From positions 1 through 14,540 of the forward strand of contig MGVW01000009.1 in NCBI GenBank assembly GCA_001800675.1: DNA of 14,540 bases, given 5' to 3'. Source of the DNA: Euryarchaeota archaeon RBG_13_57_23. Its GTDB lineage: Archaea > Thermoplasmatota > Thermoplasmata > UBA10834. Under the pieces are notes generated by a model. That model saw only the letters and a list, made by a program, of their open reading frames with translations, was not told the origin of the DNA and ran no database searches. A program made the translations under genes and the position numbers. Of the stretch, positions 1-6,495 are shown piece after piece (the stretch's first letter is position 1; each line of letters begins with the position of its first letter).

Positions 1-821
1 ATGCTCGATCCCCCACCGACGGACCGCGGGATTCGAACGAACCCGAACTCCTTGGACGACCAATTGACAAGCTCCTCGCTAAGCGAGGAGAGGTGAATCA
101 TGACAAGCGAGAGCGTGAAGGTGAACTCGGCGACGAAATCTCTGTCGGATACGGCGTCGAGCGAATTCTCAGTGATGAGGGCCATCCCGAGCGCTTTCGC
201 AGCTTTCCTCCTATCGAGGTTGTAACTGGATCCTGCAAGAGCTCCAGAGCCGAGCGGAGATACGTTCGTTCGGCTGTAGCAGCTGGTCAGCCGCGAGATA
301 TCCCTGTCAATGCGCCAGAAGTGAGCCAACAGATGATGAGCCAACAGGACCGGTTGTGCATGCTGCATATGAGTGTACCCTGGCATGGCAGCCGATCTGT
401 AGTCCTTCGCTTTCTGCAGAAGGACGGACTGCAGAGCGATTGCCTCAGAGATTGTCCGTTCGACCATCTCCCGCACGATCAGCCGCATGTCGAGCGCGAT
501 TTGATCGTTTCTACTCCGTCCTGTATGGAGTTTCGCGCCCACGTCGCCTATCGCGTCCGTTAGCAGTCTCTCGATGTTCATGTGGACGTCTTCCAGCTTC
601 GGGTCGAGCTCGACTTCTCCGGATTCGATGCTTCCTGCCACATTTCTCAGGCCAGTGACCATGCGCTCTAGTTCGGCCTTCGTCAGTATGCCCCCGTCGG
701 CCAGGGTGTTTGCATGGGCGATGCTGCCCGCTATATCGAACTTCCATAGTCGGTGGTCGAAGTGGACCGACGTTGTGAAGCTGAGGAACGCGTCATTTGC
801 AGACCGTGTACGATCCCTCAC
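1..821 (-). CDS. argH: Argininosuccinate lyase, partial (3' end beyond window)
   Basis: Reading the minus strand from GTG at 821 gives 273 codons open to the window edge. The product belongs to the fumarase/aspartase superfamily and splits argininosuccinate into arginine and fumarate, the last step of arginine synthesis in the cytoplasm. Visible motifs in order: an N-terminal DIAGSIAHA segment (about residues 29-37), HTGRSRNDQ (99-107), GYTHMQHAQP (148-157, carrying a conserved histidine), SPLGSGALAG (188-197) and SDRDFVAEF (225-233). The reading frame leaves the window at GGGSS, the beginning of the family signature GSSxMPxKxN, so about the last third is missing. The GTG start is the only usual start codon ahead of the conserved N-terminus and lies inside the end of argG, giving a 29-nt overlap that suggests translational coupling. 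Identity is certain; the exact start is slightly less so. Confidence 0.95.
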   Translation of the reverse strand, partial: MRDRTRSANDAFLSFTTSVHFDHRLWKFDIAGSIAHANTLADGGILTKAELERMVTGLRNVAGSIESGEVELDPKLEDVHMNIERLLTDAIGDVGAKLHTGRSRNDQIALDMRLIVREMVERTISEAIALQSVLLQKAKDYRSAAMPGYTHMQHAQPVLLAHHLLAHFWRIDRDISRLTSCYSRTNVSPLGSGALAGSSYNLDRRKAAKALGMALITENSLDAVSDRDFVAEFTFTLSLVMIHLSSLSEELVNWSSKEFGFVRIPRSVGGGSS

Positions 822-2073
822 TGACCGCGGCTTCGCCCGTTGTACCATTTCCGTTCGCACCAGCCTTGACCATACTCCCCACCTTCAGGGGCAGCCCCCA
901 CACATAGATGAACCCCTTGGCTGAGGAGTGATCGAATTCGTCGCCCTTCGCGTAGGTTGACAGCGCGGTGCTGTAAAGAGAATACGGCGATTCTCTGCCG
1001 ACCACGACTGCAGAACCTTTGAAGAGCTTGAGTTTGATCGTTCCAGTGACCATCTCTTGCGACTTCTCCACGAATGCGTCCATGGCGTCCTTGAGCGGAG
1101 AGAACCAGAGTCCGTTGTAGATCAGGTCCGAGTAGTGCTGCTCGATCACCTTCTTGTAATGCAGAAGGTCCTTGGCCATGACTAGACTCTCGAGATCCTG
1201 ATGCGCTTTGATTAGCACGATCGCTGCGGGAGCCTCGTAGACCTCTCTCGACTTGATCCCGACCAACCGGTTCTCTATGTGGTCGATTCTCCCAACGCCG
1301 TGGTTGCCTGCGATATCGTTGAGCTTCGCGATGATGTCAAGGAATCCCATCTGTACGCCGTTCAGGCTGATTGGCTTGCCTTGGAAAAAGCCAATCTCAA
1401 CATATTCATGCTCCTGTGGTGATGTGTCCGTTCCGTTGGTCCATTCGAAGATGTCCTCTGGAGGTTCCGTCCACGGGTCCTCGAGGACGCCGCACTCAAT
1501 AGCCCTTCCCCAGATGCTCTCGTCTATGCTGTAGGGCTTCTCGACCGAGACGGGGATCGGAATGTCGTGTTCCTTTGCGTAGTTGATCTCATCCTCTCTG
1601 GTCATCTTCCATTCTCTGACGGGAGCAAGGATACCCATGTCGGGTGCGAGGGCCATTATCGATACTTCGAATCGCACCTGGTCGTTGCCCTTGGCAGTGC
1701 ATCCGTGGGCGATCGTGGTGCAATCCAGCCTTTTCGCCATCTCCACGAGTTTCTCAACCATCAGCGGGCGCGCAATGGCCGTGCTCAGAGGGTAATTGCC
1801 CTCGTAGAGAGCGTTCGCTTTGAGCGCCGGCAAGACAAAATTGTCCGCGAATTCTTTCTTCGCGTCGATCATCCAGGCTCTGGAGGCGCCAATCGTCTTT
1901 GCCCTCCTCATCGCGTCCTTGAGATCGTCTGACTGACCGACATCGACGGTCACGGCGATGACCTCGCAGCCGTACTTCTCCTTCAGCCAGTGTATCGCGA
2001 CTGAAGTGTCCAGGCCGCCCGAGTACGCGAGCAATATCTTCTCGTTCTGTTTGCCTTGAGCAGAGACTTCCAT
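793..2073 (-). CDS. argG: Argininosuccinate synthase
   Basis: This 426-residue enzyme joins citrulline and aspartate using ATP to make argininosuccinate, the substrate of the ArgH encoded just downstream. The PP-loop nucleotide-binding motif AYSGGLDTS is near the N-terminus (about residues 16-24), followed by family segments such as TIAHGCTAKGNDQVRFE and PYSIDESIWGRAIE. Length is slightly above the usual 390-410. I chose ATG at 2073 because GGAGG sits 9 nt upstream (2087-2083) and the PP-loop then lies at the expected distance; an in-frame ATG at 2091 and a longer open frame to 2142 also exist but lack that spacing. The stop overlaps the argH start, so the two genes form an argGH operon read leftwards, divergent from aIF1A. 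Confidence 0.97.
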   Translation of the reverse strand: MEVSAQGKQNEKILLAYSGGLDTSVAIHWLKEKYGCEVIAVTVDVGQSDDLKDAMRRAKTIGASRAWMIDAKKEFADNFVLPALKANALYEGNYPLSTAIARPLMVEKLVEMAKRLDCTTIAHGCTAKGNDQVRFEVSIMALAPDMGILAPVREWKMTREDEINYAKEHDIPIPVSVEKPYSIDESIWGRAIECGVLEDPWTEPPEDIFEWTNGTDTSPQEHEYVEIGFFQGKPISLNGVQMGFLDIIAKLNDIAGNHGVGRIDHIENRLVGIKSREVYEAPAAIVLIKAHQDLESLVMAKDLLHYKKVIEQHYSDLIYNGLWFSPLKDAMDAFVEKSQEMVTGTIKLKLFKGSAVVVGRESPYSLYSTALSTYAKGDEFDHSSAKGFIYVWGLPLKVGSMVKAGANGNGTTGEAAVSEGSYTVCK

Positions 2074-2108
2074 GGTCTGCCGCCTCCGCATGTTCGATTC
2101 TGGTGTGC

Positions 2109-2116
2109 GTATTTGG
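2109..2116 (-). promoter_or_regulatory. Possible TATA box of argGH
   Basis: On the minus strand this reads CCAAATAC, an AT-rich element in a GC-rich stretch. Its centre is about 39 nt before the argG ATG, which would put transcription start just upstream of the GGAGG site. The match to an archaeal TATA box is only fair, so this is a weak inference. Confidence 0.3.
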
Positions 2117-2151
2117 CGGTGATGACATCGCGGGAACAGCACTCATCGGAC

Positions 2152-2171
2152 CATGTCTGGTTTCGGACATG
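2152..2171. repeat. Inverted repeat with GACAT half-sites, possible operator
   Basis: CATGTCTG and CGGACATG face each other across GTTT. Six base pairs at the outer end match perfectly, followed by one mismatch (a G-U pair if read as RNA) and one more match. Related half-sites occur nearby at 2124-2129 (GACATC-type) and 2223-2228 (ATGTCC). The element lies about 40 bp upstream of the possible argG TATA box and 75 bp upstream of the possible aIF1A TATA box. A regulator-binding site is plausible, but function is inferred from symmetry and position alone. Confidence 0.4.
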
Positions 2172-2208
2172 AATGAGGTTCTCGAATAGCCTGAAAATAG
2201 CAGCATTT

Positions 2209-2242
2209 CCAGAGCTGGCCAGATGTCCAGAAGTCCAGCATC
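2209..2242. repeat. CCAG direct repeats upstream of aIF1A
   Basis: CCAG occurs four times, at 2209, 2219, 2227 and 2235. The last three head consecutive 8-nt units (CCAGATGT, CCAGAAGT, CCAGCATC). A perfect palindrome CTGGCCAG lies at 2215-2222. The cluster ends just before the possible aIF1A TATA box. The repeat is directly visible; a regulatory role is only inferred. Confidence 0.4.
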
Positions 2243-2250
2243 CTTAAGTA
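2243..2250 (+). promoter_or_regulatory. Possible TATA box of the aIF1A-RIO1-KH operon
   Basis: The sequence CTTAAGTA lies 40-47 nt before the TTG start. A typical archaeal offset places transcription start near 2273, leaving a short leader that contains the AGGAG Shine-Dalgarno site at 2278-2282. The box match is moderate. Confidence 0.4.
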
Positions 2251-2289
2251 TGCCGAACATATTACTTAGCGGCATCCAGGAGAATCCAC

Positions 2290-2649
2290 TTGCAGCGACG
2301 CGGCAACAGATACGGTGATGATGAGGGGCTCAAGCTCGGGCCAGACGGCTTGCCAGAGTTCGTGAGAGTCCGGCTGCCTCACAAGAAGAATGGAGAGATT
2401 TTCGGGATTGCGGACCAGCTCCTGGGGGCTTCTAGAATTAGAGTGATGTGCGCTGACGGCAAGTCTCGCATGGGCAGGATTCCTGGCAAGATCAAGAAGA
2501 GGATGTGGATCAGGGAGGGAGATCTCCTGATAGTGCAGCCTTGGGAGTTCCAGGACGAGAAGGCGAACATCCTCTACAGGTACACGAAGACCCAATCCAT
2601 GTACCTGAGCAGGAAGAAGATGCTCCCGAAGGCGATCGACATCTTCTGA
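2290..2649 (+). CDS. eif1A: Translation initiation factor aIF1A
   Basis: This 119-residue protein is the archaeal homologue of eukaryotic eIF1A and bacterial IF1. It binds the small-subunit A site and helps choose the start codon. It has a basic N-terminal tail (QRRGNR), then an S1/OB-fold core: VRVRLPHKKNGEIFGIADQL, RIRVMCADGKSRMGRIPGKIKKRMWIREGD and LLIVQPWEF, with a charged C-terminus. Length is normal for archaea. The start is TTG: an in-frame stop (TAA at 2245-2247) lies upstream with no ATG or GTG before 2290, and AGGAG ends 7 nt before the TTG. It is first in a cassette with RIO1 and the Dim2-like KH protein, an arrangement known from many archaea, linking initiation with 30S maturation. 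The use of a non-ATG codon by an initiation-fidelity factor is notable. Confidence 0.96.
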   Translation: MQRRGNRYGDDEGLKLGPDGLPEFVRVRLPHKKNGEIFGIADQLLGASRIRVMCADGKSRMGRIPGKIKKRMWIREGDLLIVQPWEFQDEKANILYRYTKTQSMYLSRKKMLPKAIDIF

Positions 2650-2669
2650 TTCTGCCGGAGGAAAGGCCC

Positions 2670-3443
2670 TTGCCCCGCACTGACGCAACCCTTCAGCTTT
2701 TCGAGCGCGAAATTGACGCCTGGCGGATTCGTAAGAAGGACTCGAGCGAGCGTAAGTCCTATGACGAGGTGTTCAACCAGCAGAATCTCATGCGCATCTA
2801 CAAGCTCTTCTCCGACGGGGTCATCGACAGGTTCGATTTCCCCATATCCACGGGGAAGGAGGGGAACGTCTTCAGGGCGAGCACCCTGAAGGGCGAGCAC
2901 CTAGCCGTCAAGATCTATAGGACTGCGACATCCACATTCGGCGAGATGGCGAAGTACATTCAGGGGGACCCGAGGTACTTCAGAGTCAAGACCAAGAATA
3001 AGAACCGGTTGATCATGATTTGGGCCGAGAAGGAGTACCTCAACCTCGATCTATTCTACAGGGTGGGCGTGCGCGTTCCCAAACCGATCGCCTATCATGC
3101 GAACATCATAGTTATGGAGTATATCGGGTCGGACAAAGAGCCGGCGAGGCAGCTCAGGAACGTAACTCTCGATGACCCTGAAGAGATTTCCCGCAAGATC
3201 CTGAACTACGTCAAGCTCGGATATCAGAAGGCGAACATCGTCCACAGCGACCTCAGCGAGTTCAATGTGTTGATGCTCGACGGAGAACCAGTGCTAATCG
3301 ATGTGGGTCAGGCAGTCCTCAAAGAACATCCCTTTGCAGAGGAATGGCTGGAGCGGGATGTGTCGAACGTGGCAAGGTATTTCAGACGGTACAAGGTTGA
3401 TATAGACGTCAAGGCAGAGCTGAAAGAAATCAGAGGCAAATGA
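2670..3443 (+). CDS. rio1: RIO1-type serine protein kinase
   Basis: This 257-residue atypical protein kinase/ATPase acts in late small-subunit maturation. The N-terminal helical region is followed by a phosphate-binding loop STGKEGNVFRA (about residues 60-70), the ATP lysine in AVKIYR (K81), a catalytic loop HSDLSEFN (192-199; D194, N199) and the metal-binding IDVGQ (210-214; D211), all typical of RIO1 and intact. The open frame extends back to 2505, but that part overlaps aIF1A in another frame and is not kinase-like. I place the start at TTG 2670, preceded by GGAGG at 2657-2661 with 8-nt spacing, giving the normal family length. The stop overlaps the next start as ATGA, so it is probably co-translated with the KH protein. 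The TTG start is inferred. Confidence 0.93.
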   Translation: MPRTDATLQLFEREIDAWRIRKKDSSERKSYDEVFNQQNLMRIYKLFSDGVIDRFDFPISTGKEGNVFRASTLKGEHLAVKIYRTATSTFGEMAKYIQGDPRYFRVKTKNKNRLIMIWAEKEYLNLDLFYRVGVRVPKPIAYHANIIVMEYIGSDKEPARQLRNVTLDDPEEISRKILNYVKLGYQKANIVHSDLSEFNVLMLDGEPVLIDVGQAVLKEHPFAEEWLERDVSNVARYFRRYKVDIDVKAELKEIRGK

Positions 3444-3982
3444 TGCAGTCAATCAAGATCCCGACTGATAGAGTGGGCGCGTTGATCGGGAAAGGCGGCT
3501 CGGTCAAGCAGAAGCTCGAGGAGCGGACCGGAGTGAAGATTACGATAGACTCTGAAGAGGGGGACGTCCAAGTGGATCACACTCACTCGGAGGACCCCTC
3601 TATGGCCCTGGCCGTGCTGAATGTTGTTCACGCTATCGGTCGCGGGTTCTCTCCAACGAAGGCGTTTCTCTTGCTGGATGATGATTACTTCCTGAAAATA
3701 TTCGACATCAGAGACTATGTCGGAAAGAGGCAAGAGAGTGTCGTGCGCATGCGCGCGCGCGTGATCGGGAGTCGCGGGAAAACGCGCACTCTAGTGGAGG
3801 AGCTGACTGGTGCCTTTGTGTCCGTCTACGGGAACACTGTTGCCCTTATTGGGAACACCTTGCAGATCGATATCGCGTCTCGAGCCCTCGACATGTTGTT
3901 GTCTGGGAGTGAGCACGCGGCTGTCTACAACTTCCTCGAAGGAAGACGCGGGCAGCTGAAAGTGGATGGCATGGGCTTCTGA
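3440..3982 (+). CDS. Dim2/Pno1-like KH-domain ribosome biogenesis protein
   Basis: This 180-residue RNA-binding protein has two KH modules. The first has the GxxG loop GKGG (residues 17-20) in the segment PTDRVGALIGKGGSVKQKLE; the second has GSRG (110-113) followed by KTRTLVEELTGAFVSVYGN. The layout matches archaeal Dim2p/Pno1, which binds near the 3' end of 16S rRNA during 30S assembly and in eukaryotes works with Dim1, Nob1 and Rio kinases. Its ATG overlaps the RIO1 stop codon (ATGA), so the two are likely translated together; a second ATG at 3443 is an alternative. The archaeal counterpart of Dim1, RsmA/KsgA, is encoded about 3 kb downstream. Family assignment is firm; the detailed role comes from homologues. 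Confidence 0.92.
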   Translation: MMQSIKIPTDRVGALIGKGGSVKQKLEERTGVKITIDSEEGDVQVDHTHSEDPSMALAVLNVVHAIGRGFSPTKAFLLLDDDYFLKIFDIRDYVGKRQESVVRMRARVIGSRGKTRTLVEELTGAFVSVYGNTVALIGNTLQIDIASRALDMLLSGSEHAAVYNFLEGRRGQLKVDGMGF

Positions 3983-4000
3983 GCCCTCCCTAGTACGATT

Positions 4001-4008
4001 GAAATAGC
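4001..4008 (+). promoter_or_regulatory. Possible TATA box of the orphan gene at 4032
   Basis: GAAATAGC is centred about 27 nt before the ATG at 4032. That is the spacing expected for a leaderless archaeal transcript, and no Shine-Dalgarno site is visible before the ATG, which fits. A second AT-rich element, CTATACAA (4017-4024), is too close to serve this start. Confidence 0.45.
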
Positions 4009-4031
4009 TCGACGGACTATACAACCCCGTT

Positions 4032-4577
4032 ATGTCTGAGGGGCTCTCCAAGTTGGTCGAGGCTGATATGTCGCAGATCCCCAAGGTTGTGGGAAAGGGC
4101 GGGAGTGATCGCGACAGGGTCATGAAGCTGCTTGCGCACGCTTTCCTGAGGCTCTGGACCAGGATTGCCCTCGAGTCAGGCCAGAAGCTCACCATGTCGC
4201 CTTCTCAGTTCGTCGTCGGGACATACGAGGGTCAGATGAGATGGGTCCTCAACGAAACCGTTGACTACAGAGGTATAGCCCAGTTGAGTCTGACTGGCGT
4301 GGCGAGGAGACGATATGTCCTGACAGGCGAGACCTACATTCAGAAAGGGGAGGAGCGGGGCAGGATGGTCTTCGCGCTTGAGGAGGAGAAGGTCAAGGAC
4401 CGCCCCGTGTACGTGAACTATCTCGTGTACGACGCCCCTCTCACAGAGTTTGACATCAACGGCGCTCTTGAGAACCTCAAGCTAGTAGTGCCTAAGTGGC
4501 TCGAGACCATCATGTCCAACGACGACGGACCCTTGTGGAATGCCTGCAAGGACCAACTGGAGTGCGTTGGAGTCTAG
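4032..4577 (+). CDS. Conserved-looking protein of unknown function (181 aa)
   Basis: I do not recognise this protein. It has 181 residues, with no signal peptide or membrane segment, and appears to be a soluble alpha/beta protein. The N-terminus (to about residue 60) looks helical, containing KVVGKGGSDRDRVMKLLAH and a hydrophobic helix FLRLWTRIALES. The middle (about 65-135) alternates strand-like segments (FVVGTYEGQMRWVLNETV, GIAQLSLTGVARRRYVLTG, GRMVFALEEE, VYVNYLVYD). The C-terminal 45 residues again look helical and contain two cysteines (DQLECVGV ends the chain). The GKGG near residue 22 resembles a KH loop, but the surrounding pattern does not continue as a KH domain. It sits alone between the small-subunit cassette and the pus10 operon, with its own TATA-like box and a probable leaderless ATG. 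Codon use looks like its neighbours. It is clearly coding; function is unknown. Confidence 0.8.
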   Translation: MSEGLSKLVEADMSQIPKVVGKGGSDRDRVMKLLAHAFLRLWTRIALESGQKLTMSPSQFVVGTYEGQMRWVLNETVDYRGIAQLSLTGVARRRYVLTGETYIQKGEERGRMVFALEEEKVKDRPVYVNYLVYDAPLTEFDINGALENLKLVVPKWLETIMSNDDGPLWNACKDQLECVGV

Positions 4578-4588
4578 ATTGGGAACCC

Positions 4589-4596
4589 ATAAATAC
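4589..4596 (+). promoter_or_regulatory. TATA box of the pus10-rsmA operon
   Basis: CATAAATA followed by CTGG is a good archaeal TATA element centred about 29 nt before the pus10 ATG. No Shine-Dalgarno site precedes the ATG, so a leaderless or near-leaderless transcript starting around 4620 is the simplest reading. Confidence 0.6.
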
Positions 4597-4621
4597 TGGC
4601 TGATGCTGCTCCTGAGCGTAC

Positions 4622-5839
4622 ATGTCTAGGCTAGAGATCGCAGGGCGAGCGCTTGAGCGCCCCTTGTGCAACCACTGCCTGGGAAGGCTTTTTGCATCCG
4701 TGTCTAGAGGGCTCTCGAACGATCAGCGCGGGGCCCTCGTGAGATCCTCCTTGCCTGACGCTCCCCAGCCTCCGGCCAACGTATCCGACTGCCACGTCTG
4801 CCGCGGGCTGTTCCTGGAGCTGGAGAAGTTCGCAGAACTCTCCGCGAAGGACTCAACAGACTACGAATTCTCATCGTTTCTTGTCGGGACGAAGATTGAC
4901 ACCGAATTGACAGAACGCGAGGAGGTTCTCTGGGCCGAGGTGGGAGCGAAGGATGTGGAGTCCATCAAGTCTGAGATGAACAGGGAGATCGGCAAGCTGC
5001 TTGAGAAGAGACTCCAGAAAACGGTCGACTTCACGAATCCGGATATTGTGTTCCTCATCGACACTCGGTTCGACAGGATAGTGCTCGATGTTGCCCCTCT
5101 CTTCGTCTACGGCAGGTATCGCAAGTTCTCCAGGGGACTACCTCAGACCCGATGGATCTGTAGGGAGTGCAGAGGCAAGGGTTGTCCTCGCTGCGGGGGG
5201 AAGGGACGGATGTACGACAGCAGCGTTCAGGACCACATTGGCCCGATAGTGATGAGGCACGCTCTAGGCGAGGAGGATTTCTTCCACGGGATGGGCAGGG
5301 AAGACATCGACGCGCGCATGCTCGGCAACGGACGGCCGTTCGTCGTCGAGGTCAGACGGCCAAAGAAGCGCACCATTAACCTGCTCCAAATCGAGATCGA
5401 AGCCAACGAGGGCGCAAAGGGTGTAGTGGAGATACTCGGCCTCCGGATGTCCAACAGATCCGAGATGAGGGGAATCAAGGAATCCACGCACCCCAAGACT
5501 TACAGGGTCAGCGTGCGTTTCCTGGGTGATTTTGACCACGGAAAGCTTAATGAAGTAGTGACATCATTGGCCGAAAAGCCCATAAGTCAGCAGACGCCAA
5601 ACAGGGTAGCTCATCGGCGTGCGGACCTTGAGCGCGTTAGGACCATCCGAAGCATTGTCGTTGAGGAGGTCAAGGGACGCGAGGTTGTGTTCGTCGTCGA
5701 AGCGGACAGCGGGACGTACATCAAAGAGCTGATGCATGGTGACGAGGGCCGCACGAGGCCGAATGTCGCCGAGATCGTCGGAGTCCCCTGCGAGGTGGTC
5801 GCGCTAGACGTTATCGGCATCGGAGATAAGGAGTCGTGA
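4622..5839 (+). CDS. pus10: tRNA pseudouridine synthase Pus10
   Basis: This 405-residue enzyme makes pseudouridine 55 (and in archaea often 54) in the T-loop of tRNA, replacing bacterial TruB. The N-terminal accessory half has zinc-ligand pairs CNHC (C16, C19) and CHVC (C57, C60), then a THUMP-like region. A second cysteine cluster follows (C180, C183, C188, C191 in WICRECRGKGCPRCGG), as seen in archaeal Pus10. The catalytic segment GREDIDARMLGNGRPF (225-240) carries the expected aspartate (D228 or D230). The C-terminal segment VVEADSGTYIKELMHGDEGR matches the end of the catalytic domain. Length is normal. It heads a tight gene string, with L21e starting only 4 nt after its stop, and starts leaderless from the TATA box at 4589. 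Confidence 0.96.
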   Translation: MSRLEIAGRALERPLCNHCLGRLFASVSRGLSNDQRGALVRSSLPDAPQPPANVSDCHVCRGLFLELEKFAELSAKDSTDYEFSSFLVGTKIDTELTEREEVLWAEVGAKDVESIKSEMNREIGKLLEKRLQKTVDFTNPDIVFLIDTRFDRIVLDVAPLFVYGRYRKFSRGLPQTRWICRECRGKGCPRCGGKGRMYDSSVQDHIGPIVMRHALGEEDFFHGMGREDIDARMLGNGRPFVVEVRRPKKRTINLLQIEIEANEGAKGVVEILGLRMSNRSEMRGIKESTHPKTYRVSVRFLGDFDHGKLNEVVTSLAEKPISQQTPNRVAHRRADLERVRTIRSIVVEEVKGREVVFVVEADSGTYIKELMHGDEGRTRPNVAEIVGVPCEVVALDVIGIGDKES

Positions 5840-5843
5840 AGAC

Positions 5844-6137
5844 ATGGTAAAGGCATCAAAGGGCTACAGGCGCAGGACGCGCAGTGTGATGCAGAAGCGC
5901 GCAAGAGACAGAGGACTCTCTCCGATCACGCGCATGTTCCAGAAATTCGCCGTGGGTGACAAGGTCAATGTCAACATCGACCCGAGCATGCACAAGGGCC
6001 AGCCACACGTGCGTTTCCATGGCAAGACCGGAACCGTCGTCCGGATGCAGGGATCGGCATATCTCCTGGACATCAGGATGGGCGATATGATGAAGCAGAT
6101 CATCGTGAGGCCAGAGCACCTCAGGAAGGCCCAATAG
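5844..6137 (+). CDS. rpl21e: Large-subunit ribosomal protein L21e
   Basis: This 97-residue basic protein is L21e (eL21), found in archaeal and eukaryotic 50S/60S subunits and absent from bacteria. The basic N-terminus SKGYRRRTRSVMQKRARDRG leads into an SH3-like barrel: FAVGDKVNVNIDPSMHKGQP, HVRFHGKTGTVV and AYLLDIRMGDMMKQIIVRPEHLR. Length and motif order are typical. The ATG lies 4 nt after the pus10 stop, so it is co-transcribed. Pus10, L21e, RpoF, DUF655 and RsmA in this order is a widely conserved archaeal arrangement. Confidence 0.97.
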   Translation: MVKASKGYRRRTRSVMQKRARDRGLSPITRMFQKFAVGDKVNVNIDPSMHKGQPHVRFHGKTGTVVRMQGSAYLLDIRMGDMMKQIIVRPEHLRKAQ

Positions 6138-6155
6138 GCATCGAAGGTGTTTTCC

Positions 6156-6476
6156 ATGGAAGACAAGAAGGTTCTCACATTGTCAGAGGTAAAGGACATT
6201 CTCACCGAGCGGCAGGAGGAGGGCGAGCTGACTGCCGAGCAGAAGCTCGCGCTTGAGCATGTCCAGAAGTTCTCACGGACAGACTCAAAGAAGGCCAAGA
6301 AGCTCGTAAAGGAGCTCCTTGAGCTGGGATTCGTGTCAGAGATAAACGCTGTCAAGATCGCGGACTTGATGCCCGCGGCTGCAGACGATGTCCGCCTGAT
6401 CTTCTCGAAGGAGAGGGCCAGTGTTGACAAGAAGGACATCGAAAAGGTTCTTAGCATCGTAGAGAAGTATCTCTGA
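6156..6476 (+). CDS. rpoF: RNA polymerase subunit F (Rpb4 homologue)
   Basis: This 106-residue protein is the archaeal Rpb4-like subunit. With RpoE (Rpb7) it forms the stalk of RNA polymerase, helping promoter opening and RNA binding. The sequence is almost all alpha-helical and highly charged: LTLSEVKDILTERQEEGELT, then QKLALEHVQKFSRTDSKKAKKLVKELLELGF, a hydrophobic helix INAVKIADLMP, and an HRDC-like C-terminal helix pair ending IEKVLSIVEKYL. I use ATG 6156 because AAGGTG (6144-6149) lies 6 nt upstream; an in-frame GTG at 6147 would add three residues. It follows L21e by 18 nt and precedes DUF655 by 19 nt. Confidence 0.93.
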   Translation: MEDKKVLTLSEVKDILTERQEEGELTAEQKLALEHVQKFSRTDSKKAKKLVKELLELGFVSEINAVKIADLMPAAADDVRLIFSKERASVDKKDIEKVLSIVEKYL

Positions 6477-6495
6477 CGAGTCAGGAGGGAAGCCG

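Noticed and set aside
93..747. Open frames on both strands at the left end (plus 93-563 and 356-658, minus 511-747)
   Set aside because: The minus frame from 821 to 1 encodes a clear ArgH with all its motifs; the others are shadows of it with arginine- and serine-rich, family-less translations.
2505..2669. Longer N-terminus for RIO1
   Set aside because: This part lies within aIF1A in another frame, has no kinase-like sequence, and a well-spaced GGAGG points to TTG 2670.
4080..4110. KH domain in the unknown protein because of a GKGG loop
   Set aside because: The residues around it do not continue the KH pattern of a preceding hydrophobic helix and following strand.
5170..5200. DnaJ-type zinc finger in Pus10 (CxxCxGxG pattern)
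   Set aside because: The pattern is a normal part of the archaeal Pus10 cysteine cluster and does not indicate a chaperone fusion.
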